Below, piece after piece: positions 8,282-14,356 of a stretch of 14,356 bases of DNA. The position numbers and the translations under genes are program-made. The notes under the pieces are model-generated. The model saw nothing but the letters and a program-made list of their open reading frames with translations, did no database searches and had not been told where the DNA came from. This stretch comes from Flavobacteriales bacterium UBA979 (GTDB taxonomy: Bacteria > Bacteroidota > Bacteroidia > Flavobacteriales_D > Sanyastnellaceae). The stretch covers positions 1 through 14,356 of the forward strand of contig DBBR01000008.1 of the NCBI GenBank assembly GCA_002292325.1, written 5' to 3'. The stretch's first letter is position 1, and every line of letters starts with the position of its first letter.

Positions 8282-9777
8282 AACAGCGCATTCGATACAT
8301 CATCCTGAAAAAGGAATTCCTCCTCATCGCAGGAGGAAAAAGCATGGCAAAATTGCTCATTTTGGTGGGGATTTTTGGTTTCGCCTTGCTTGCCCTCGGG
8401 ATCAACTCTGGTCTGATGAGTCATTTGACAGAGAAAATGGAATCCCCCTTTATGCGCCTTGTTGAAGTTGAAAACAAAGTAGGCCAAGTGACCTTTGATG
8501 AGTTGCAGCTGCCCACGCAATTTGACAGCATCCCGCGTTTCCATTTTTGGAAGCGACGAGCTTTCGTGGCAGCTCCGGGCGAGCCCAGAGAAAAGGCCTG
8601 GTTCTTTTACGTAAAAGACAATCATCACGAGGAGATTCTTGGGCTCATTGAGGAGAAAGAAGACAACATCACCTTCGGTAAATCTGGCTTCAGCCAACGA
8701 GCTAAGCATCCTGCTGCGGTCGTAATCACTGAAAAAATGGCGACTCGGATTGGCTTGGACTACCCAACCGGTAATGGACTGATTGAAATCAATCAATTCA
8801 GCACATCGGTTGACAACAACGAAAGCGGGATTCGATTCCAGGTAGCCGCAATCGTCAAAAAGCTTCCACAGAATGCTGATGCCATCATTACCGAAGCCGC
8901 GTGGAGCATTCTGAATGCCGACCGGGATGAACCCGAATACACCAATCGATTCAATAAAAAATGTTACTTAGTGTCTCCTCCGGACACCGCGATAGCTCAG
9001 CAGAATTTTGTCGTCCGCAATATGGAACCTGCTGCCACCTTCCAAGAGTCATTCGTAATCTCCCTTTATGCCAATTCATCCAATGACGAATGGCAAGAAA
9101 TTGAATTCATACCGCAGGACATAAAGACCGCAACTGAACTCAATTCCGAAGATGACACGCCGGCAGGTGATTTCATCTTTTTCCCAGCAGATAATTTGGT
9201 CTCGCTGCCCAATCAGTTTGCCAATGCACTTCAAGTCGCTTTCGATGCATTCGCCAATGCCCATCTAGAGAACAAAAAGACGCCTATTCAGCTTGAACTG
9301 AGTGATATCGAATCCATGCGAAACTTGGGCATCATCTCGGGGCTGACTCAAATTTTGACTATCGCCATTTCCTTGCTTGCATTAGGCTTTGTTATCAGTT
9401 TCGTCCTCAATTTGCTCCTACAGCACATTGCAAACAACGGCCCCAACATCGGAACGTTGCAAGCCTTCGGCATTCCGAATCGCTACATTATTTTGCTCTA
9501 CAGCAAAATCGGTCTCGGGCTCATTTCCATCGCCTTTATCCTGGGTTTTTTGCTGAGCCTGGTGCTTGGTCCTTTGGTCTTAGAAGGGGTTCTAACGCAG
9601 ATTGGTTTGGGAGATGAAGCAGATCAAATCTCTTTTTCAATACGCCGACCTATCATAATTGTCTTGGCCTTTATCGCCTTCCCAATCGCGGTGGTCTACT
9701 ACATGCTCCAATCGAAATTGAGCCAATCGAAACCAGGTGACTTGATTTATTCACGCGATAAAACAACCCAGCAATGA
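8278..9777 (+). CDS. FtsX/MacB-type ABC transporter permease (499 aa)
   Basis: The topology is that of the type VII (MacB/LolCE/FtsX) permeases: one N-terminal helix at about residues 24-44 (LLILVGIFGFALLALG), a large periplasmic domain of about 300 residues, and three C-terminal helices at about 352-380, 408-435 and 455-476. The loop after the second helix reads NIGTLQAFGIPNRYI, the usual FtsX-domain coupling segment. The ATG overlaps the ATPase stop (ATGA) and its own TGA overlaps the ATG of the giant surface protein. Only one permease is encoded, so it should act as a homodimer, as in MacB, not as a LolC/LolE pair. Partners MacA and TolC are not visible in the window. The substrate is unknown; the operon suggests that the transporter moves or releases one of the encoded envelope proteins, or energises the vWA protein (inference). 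Confidence 0.9.
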   Translation: MKQRIRYIILKKEFLLIAGGKSMAKLLILVGIFGFALLALGINSGLMSHLTEKMESPFMRLVEVENKVGQVTFDELQLPTQFDSIPRFHFWKRRAFVAAPGEPREKAWFFYVKDNHHEEILGLIEEKEDNITFGKSGFSQRAKHPAAVVITEKMATRIGLDYPTGNGLIEINQFSTSVDNNESGIRFQVAAIVKKLPQNADAIITEAAWSILNADRDEPEYTNRFNKKCYLVSPPDTAIAQQNFVVRNMEPAATFQESFVISLYANSSNDEWQEIEFIPQDIKTATELNSEDDTPAGDFIFFPADNLVSLPNQFANALQVAFDAFANAHLENKKTPIQLELSDIESMRNLGIISGLTQILTIAISLLALGFVISFVLNLLLQHIANNGPNIGTLQAFGIPNRYIILLYSKIGLGLISIAFILGFLLSLVLGPLVLEGVLTQIGLGDEADQISFSIRRPIIIVLAFIAFPIAVVYYMLQSKLSQSKPGDLIYSRDKTTQQ

Positions 9778-12700
9778 AAACCTCATCGCTAATTCTCTTC
9801 GCTGCAGGATTGCTCTCTTTTCATCATGCGGGCAATGCACAAACTACCTTGACCCTTTGTGACTCCGACACACTGTCCCTAGTCGCGGAGAATTTGGACG
9901 AAGGACTAGACTCCGTCCTCTGGACCTGGAGTTCCGGAGCAGTTCCTTCCACCTGGGAGGCCGAGCTCTCAGATTCAACATTAACCATCGCAGCCGCCAC
10001 AGCTATCAATAGCGGCATCTACGAATTGGTACAATACACCACGGCCATCTCGGATACTGATACCGTTGTTGTTTCGAGCATTGCAGCGATGTGGGATGTC
10101 AGCGTCCTTGACCCCTTCCAACTCATCGTTCCGGATGCCACGCTCAGCATTTGTCCCGAAGTCGATTCGACCACCTTTTACCCCATCCTCACCACGGGTG
10201 GATCGGGTGGGGTCCAATGGAATTGGTTCATCCAAACATCCGACTCCTCCTACACCTGGGACAACCCCAATTCCCCGGCTATTGCTATCAATGTCGCTTC
10301 CGACACAGCAAGCTATTTCGCGGTTGCCGCGGACGCACAAGGGTGCGGAACCATTGAGAGTCCCCTCCTCACCTTGGACATCCTTGAAGGCATCGAAGCA
10401 GGCTCACTATCTGCGTCAGGCTCAGGAAATGACACCGGATTCTGCTTCGGAAGCGATGTCACCGTGACTTCAACAACCCCTTTAACGAACGCGGGGTATG
10501 ACGTGCTGTGGAATGTTCAGGACGAATCCGGAAACGCAATTCCAGTGCAACAAAACGGTGCTTTGGAAATCACCATCGAATCCCTTTCGACTGCCGCAGC
10601 CGCGAACGTAACCTACACAACCGATGACGGCTGTTCTGCCGTTGAACTCGCCACACTCGAAATCCCGGTCCTACCCGCGTTATCGAATGTCACCATTGCA
10701 TGGGATGAAGCCTTGAGCACGCTCTGCTACAATACTGCTCCAAGCACCGCTTCTTTGATGGTCAATCCCAACGAATTCACCACCATGGATTGGCAATGGA
10801 ATGCGAACAACGGGCAAGGCAGCGAACCCATCTTTGGCGCCACCACCACCACCCTAACACCCTCCGCACTTAATTCAACTACCTCCTTCTCATTGAGCGG
10901 TGTATCAGCCGATGGTTGCGGCGCGGTCAACTCCAACTTGCTCATTGCCGAGGTATTTCCTGCGCTTCAGGCTCCTGTAATTGATTTTGAATCCACCGGA
11001 GAGAACGCACCCATTTGCTTCGGATCGGAGACGCCAATCTTGGAATTGGCGACTCCTCCCGCGACAGGCATGGATTTCACCTGGCAATGGGAGGCGGAGG
11101 GCACGGCCCTGGCAGGCCAAATCGCCCCTGTTCTTGAGCCGGTGGTTTTGGAAACTACCACAGCGTTTCAGCTCGCCGCAACGTCTATAGATGGATGTGG
11201 AACCATCACCTCGAATGCGGTTCCCGTTGAGGTGCTCCAGGAGATAACTCCCGGTGCCTTGAGTACATCTGCGGATACAATCTGTTATGGGTCCCCTTCC
11301 ATCTTGACTTCTTCGACACCAACGGGAGCCGATGACAATTTTGATGTGAATTGGTATTACGGAACGGGATCCTCTCTGAATTACCTACCCACATGGCAAG
11401 GACTCGAACAAACGCTTCCGAACGCTGTAGAATCATTCTCCGCTTATGTCGCATACGAATCGCAATATGGATGTGGGACCGTTACCTCGGATACAGTGAA
11501 CGTTCATGTCTACGAAGCGCTTGAGTCTGGGGTGCTTTCCGCATCACAAAGCATTTGCTACAACACCTCACCCGACCCACTTGCACTAAGCTCTGCGTCA
11601 GGTGGAAATGACTCCTTCGACTACACGTGGCAGATTTTGACTGAAGGGGCAAGTGAACCAGGTACAGGAGCTTATGGCACGATGTGGGGCCCAGGGCCTC
11701 TGCTCAGCACAATGGAGGTGAGCGTGGTGGCCGAAAGCACGGCAGGATGCGGATCGGTGGAGTCGAACACCATCGAAATTTATGTATTCGAAGAACTGCT
11801 CGCCGGAAGCATTTCCACGGTGGAGTCTCCCATTTGCTATGGGTTCACATCAGCGTTTAGCGCCAGTGATGCTCCATCTGGAGAAAACTTGAGTTATCAG
11901 TGGTGGCTGGAAGAGCTTGGTGAGAATTTCACGGAGTTACCGGGAGAGGTTGATTTATCGGGCGTTTCTCCAAGTCTCACTTCAACTTCAAACCTGGCCA
12001 TTTCATACACCAGCGAGGATGGTTGTGGGACTGTCTGGTCCGAGCCTTCGCAAATTGAAGTCCTACCGCAATTGCAAGCACCTGAAATTATGCGCGAGGG
12101 ATCTATCGAGACAATCTGTCACGGATATACCGGTCCAACAATTTCTAATGTGATCCCCGCAATGGGAGGAACGGAATCTTTTGATTACGCGTGGCAAATC
12201 CAAAACTCACTTGTCGACTGGACCACTGTTTCAACCAACTCGGACTTCTTCACGTTTGGTATCATGACGGAAACAACCTCCGTCCGTTTGGTAGCTACCT
12301 CCATAGCCGGGTGCGGTTTGGTCGTCAGCAATGAATTGACCATCCAGGTTTACGATGAAATCACTTCCGGCACAGCGAGTGGAGCGCAAACCATATGCTA
12401 CGGCGACAATCCCGATGAGTTATCCACCACGAACACGGTTGGCGCCAACGGGCAATTCAGCTACCAATGGTATGCTGGGGCTCCACCATCACCTCTGACT
12501 GCAGAAACCAGCCAAACACTGAATCCGGGACCACTTTATGAAACCGCAACCTTCTTCGTAGTTGCAACAAGCGACATTGGTTGTGGGGCTGTCACCAGCA
12601 ATGCCGTAGAAATTGCCGTTTGGGACGAACTCATTGCAGGCTCCCTATCCGAAGGCAATGCAGATACCCTGTGTTTTGGCAGCAGCGCTGTATTCAATGC

Positions 12701-14356
12701 CAACCCTGAAGTCAGCGGCAATGACATGCTTTACCAGTGGTATTTCGGTGAATACATCGAAAACCAACCGCCGGAAACGTTGACCCCAATGACTGGCGAA
12801 AACAGCTTGGCCTTGAATATCGATGATTTCAACGCCAGCTTTTGGCTGAGCCTGGAATACATTTCTCCTTACGGCTGTGGCAGTGAATTCGCGGTGCCCG
12901 TTTATTACCATGTGTTGCCGGAGATACAGTCTCCAACGGTCATGCTCGAGGGTGGGATTCAAGACACGTCGATTTGTTTCGACGCAACACCTCCGACCAT
13001 GATTCAAACGTCTGGTGCTACCGGTGCGAACGGAGATTTTAGCTATGCCTGGGAAATCAGTTCCAATGGGGAATCCTGGAGCCTACTCGATGTTGAGACG
13101 GATACCATTCAACTCGCGGAGCTGCTCTGGAGTGACAACTTCATCCGAAACATTGGGACCAATCAGCTGTGCGGCAGTGTCGCTTCGCAGAACCTGTTCG
13201 TTCACGTCTACGATGAATTTGTACCCTCAGCCGCTGGAACATCCCAGTCAATATGCTATGGCACTGCGCCCACTGAATTGGAAGGCCTCGGTGCACAAGG
13301 AGGCGGGGAAATATACACCTACCAATGGGTGGAACTTACTGCTGGAGACACGCTCGTAATCCCGGAAGCCACAGCGACGATCTGGTCTGCCCCTGAACTC
13401 TATTCTGATGCGGCCTACATGCTCTACAGTGAGTCTTCACTGGGCTGCGGTGCTGGGTTCAGTGATGTTATCGCCGTGAGTGTTGCGGACTCGATGATAG
13501 CTGGTACAATCCAGATTAACGGACCCGAAGAATACTGCGCCGGTGAAACGGTCTCGTGGACAGCAATCGACGCAACTGGAGGACTTGGAGGATTCTCAAC
13601 GAACTGGTATTATTCCAACCCCGACGACTTGGATTGGACTGTATTTACTGCCGACTTGCTCGATGCGACAACGCCATCATTATTCGACTCCACACTCGTC
13701 TACTTAGAATACATCAATGCATGTGGAACGGTCGTGTCCGATGAAGCATTGGCCATCGTGAATCCGCTGCCATCTCTCCCTTCTGCAGTTGGAAGCGTTG
13801 AACCATGTATCAACAGTTCCGACAACCTCATCGAAGCCTTTCCATTCGATTCGGGCTTGAACTACCATTGGGAATCGGCCGCGTCCAATGCCGAAATAAC
13901 CAGCGGCGAAATGGGGCATCAGATTCTATTCAATGTAGACTCATCCGCCACTGAGTTGGATCTCGCATTCCTTTTGACCTTGGAAAATGATTCAACGACA
14001 TGCCTCAACGATACAATCTACCAGATCACCACATCCACTGACGTGGCCCCAAGCCTTGGCGAAGTCATCAAGAAGCCCGGTATCAATATTTTGGTGTGCA
14101 GCGATAGCACGGATTGCGCACAATACAGCTGGGGCGCAATCAACATCGCAAGTGGTCAAGAGGAGCTCTTTGAGAATGGCGATGAACAGTACATCTTCAT
14201 CGAAAATTTGGATCCGGAGTCTTGGTATTACTTCGTTGACGTCTGGTACGATTGCGGCGACGGCCCGGGCTGTATCACACGCATGTATTACAATTATCAG
14301 CCCTTCTTGGAGATCGAGGAAACCGAGTCCCCTCACTTTTCAGTCTATCCGAATCC
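9774..14356 (+). CDS. Giant secreted Ig-repeat surface protein, T9SS cargo; C-terminus cut by the window edge (1,527+ aa)
   Basis: The frame is open from the ATG at 9774 to the right edge, 1,527 full codons, read line by line with no stop. The start overlaps the permease stop (ATGA). A signal peptide (SSLILFAAGLLSFHHAGNAQ) ends at about residue 23. Fourteen modules of about 90-100 residues follow, each with a Cys in an ICYG-like motif and a second Cys, usually in GCG, 60-68 residues later; most have YQW or YTW between them. Residues 1442-1500 hold CSDSTDC and CGDGPGC in a last non-repeat module. The final residues read HFSVYPNP, the start of a T9SS type A sorting domain, so the protein probably ends some 70-80 residues beyond the window. 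Composition is extreme: Lys only at 2, 1433 and 1434, Arg only at 774, 838, 1125 and 1503, with abundant Asp, Glu, Ser and Thr. It is probably a cell-surface adhesin or stalk exported by the T9SS and attached or released outside. Confidence 0.93.
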   Translation, partial: MKTSSLILFAAGLLSFHHAGNAQTTLTLCDSDTLSLVAENLDEGLDSVLWTWSSGAVPSTWEAELSDSTLTIAAATAINSGIYELVQYTTAISDTDTVVVSSIAAMWDVSVLDPFQLIVPDATLSICPEVDSTTFYPILTTGGSGGVQWNWFIQTSDSSYTWDNPNSPAIAINVASDTASYFAVAADAQGCGTIESPLLTLDILEGIEAGSLSASGSGNDTGFCFGSDVTVTSTTPLTNAGYDVLWNVQDESGNAIPVQQNGALEITIESLSTAAAANVTYTTDDGCSAVELATLEIPVLPALSNVTIAWDEALSTLCYNTAPSTASLMVNPNEFTTMDWQWNANNGQGSEPIFGATTTTLTPSALNSTTSFSLSGVSADGCGAVNSNLLIAEVFPALQAPVIDFESTGENAPICFGSETPILELATPPATGMDFTWQWEAEGTALAGQIAPVLEPVVLETTTAFQLAATSIDGCGTITSNAVPVEVLQEITPGALSTSADTICYGSPSILTSSTPTGADDNFDVNWYYGTGSSLNYLPTWQGLEQTLPNAVESFSAYVAYESQYGCGTVTSDTVNVHVYEALESGVLSASQSICYNTSPDPLALSSASGGNDSFDYTWQILTEGASEPGTGAYGTMWGPGPLLSTMEVSVVAESTAGCGSVESNTIEIYVFEELLAGSISTVESPICYGFTSAFSASDAPSGENLSYQWWLEELGENFTELPGEVDLSGVSPSLTSTSNLAISYTSEDGCGTVWSEPSQIEVLPQLQAPEIMREGSIETICHGYTGPTISNVIPAMGGTESFDYAWQIQNSLVDWTTVSTNSDFFTFGIMTETTSVRLVATSIAGCGLVVSNELTIQVYDEITSGTASGAQTICYGDNPDELSTTNTVGANGQFSYQWYAGAPPSPLTAETSQTLNPGPLYETATFFVVATSDIGCGAVTSNAVEIAVWDELIAGSLSEGNADTLCFGSSAVFNANPEVSGNDMLYQWYFGEYIENQPPETLTPMTGENSLALNIDDFNASFWLSLEYISPYGCGSEFAVPVYYHVLPEIQSPTVMLEGGIQDTSICFDATPPTMIQTSGATGANGDFSYAWEISSNGESWSLLDVETDTIQLAELLWSDNFIRNIGTNQLCGSVASQNLFVHVYDEFVPSAAGTSQSICYGTAPTELEGLGAQGGGEIYTYQWVELTAGDTLVIPEATATIWSAPELYSDAAYMLYSESSLGCGAGFSDVIAVSVADSMIAGTIQINGPEEYCAGETVSWTAIDATGGLGGFSTNWYYSNPDDLDWTVFTADLLDATTPSLFDSTLVYLEYINACGTVVSDEALAIVNPLPSLPSAVGSVEPCINSSDNLIEAFPFDSGLNYHWESAASNAEITSGEMGHQILFNVDSSATELDLAFLLTLENDSTTCLNDTIYQITTSTDVAPSLGEVIKKPGINILVCSDSTDCAQYSWGAINIASGQEELFENGDEQYIFIENLDPESWYYFVDVWYDCGDGPGCITRMYYNYQPFLEIEETESPHFSVYPN
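10152..14003 (+). repeat. About 14 tandem Ig-like modules in the giant protein, each with a Cys pair
   Basis: Cys pairs lie at residues 127/191, 224/287, 318/382, 415/475, 504/567, 595/659, 688/751, 782/847, 875/937, 967/1035, 1068/1133, 1161/1225, 1255/1317 and 1345/1410. Spacing inside a pair is 60-68 residues and the period is 89-101 residues. Typical landmarks are ICYG, then a Trp about 24 residues later in YQW, then GCGxVxSN. The repeats are diverged at the DNA level, so this is an old array and not a recent amplification. The regular pairing suggests one disulfide per Ig fold. An additional divergent module with a single Cys (residue 29) precedes the array. Confidence 0.85.
14334..14356 (+). 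other. Beginning of a T9SS C-terminal sorting domain
   Basis: The last codons read HFSVYPN followed by CC, the first two bases of a Pro codon. The pattern [FVL]-x-[VIL]-Y-P-N-P opens the type A C-terminal domain of T9SS cargo proteins, which directs passage through the outer membrane and cleavage by PorU. The remainder lies outside the window. Confidence 0.85.

Larger units (their letters stand above)
2113..14356 (+). other. Seven-gene translationally coupled operon
   Basis: Consecutive genes are separated by 5, -4, 4, -1, -4 and -4 nt, with ATGA overlaps at 4490, 8278 and 9774 and a TAATG overlap at 7421. No terminator-like hairpin or internal gap of more than a few bases exists, so the barrel, zinc-ribbon, small secreted, vWA, ATPase, permease and giant surface proteins are expected from one transcript started near 2100. 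Confidence 0.85.

Noticed and set aside
8260..8796. A 178-aa minus-strand open frame
   Set aside because: It lies antisense to the permease start and its junction with the ATPase gene; composition looks like an antisense shadow.
7421..9777. Calling the ABC pair LolCDE or MacB
   Set aside because: Only one permease and no LolA/LolB, MacA or TolC partner is seen; a symbol would overstate the evidence.
9981..10467. Open frames on both strands inside the giant gene (133 aa plus, 119 aa minus)
   Set aside because: They overlap the verified frame with signal peptide, repeats and sorting motif, and show no domain features.
366..14356. A complete type VI secretion locus, suggested by the TssR-like protein
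   Set aside because: No sheath, tube, baseplate, membrane-complex or ClpV gene is recognisable in the window.
1..14356. tRNA, rRNA, CRISPR array, insertion sequence or intrinsic terminator
   Set aside because: No cloverleaf, direct-repeat/spacer array, transposase or GC-rich hairpin with a T tract was seen; nearly all bases are coding.

Overview
The window looks like chromosomal DNA of a Bacteroidota bacterium, probably a marine or environmental Flavobacteriia-like lineage. The evidence is a giant secreted protein that reaches the start of a type IX secretion (T9SS) C-terminal sorting domain at the right edge (Ser-Val-Tyr-Pro-Asn-Pro), a TssR-like secreted vWA protein of a kind known from this phylum, a Bacteroidota-type promoter (TTG-N19-TAATTTCG), and mostly absent Shine-Dalgarno sequences. 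Coding density is almost complete. There are no RNA genes, mobile elements, CRISPR arrays or convincing terminators.

Layout. The left 2 kb is on the minus strand: a P-loop GTPase-like protein (366-2045) followed 12 bp downstream by an unrecognised gene that runs off the left edge (1-353). A 67-bp divergent region (2046-2112) separates these from seven plus-strand genes that look like one translationally coupled operon (2113 to beyond 14356; gaps of 5, -4, 4, -1, -4 and -4 nt). In order these encode: a secreted protein with an apparent C-terminal outer-membrane beta-barrel; a zinc-ribbon protein with one membrane anchor; a small secreted protein of unknown family; a 783-aa secreted protein with SH3-like modules and a vWA domain resembling TssR; an ABC ATPase; its FtsX/MacB-type permease; and a surface protein of more than 1,527 aa built from about 14 disulfide-spaced Ig-like repeats.

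How the parts may work together (inference). The products cover every compartment: GTPase and ABC ATPase in the cytoplasm; zinc-ribbon protein and permease in the inner membrane; vWA protein and small secreted protein in the periplasm; barrel in the outer membrane; T9SS cargo outside. With no T6SS core gene in the window, a TssR-like vWA protein coupled to a mechanotransmitting ABC pair, a divergent GTPase and a giant adhesin-like protein suggests an uncharacterised trans-envelope system. It may build, regulate or release a surface structure, or act in defence or contact-dependent interaction. The most striking direct observation is that the giant protein has only 3 Lys and 4 Arg in 1,527 residues, with none in a run of 771.
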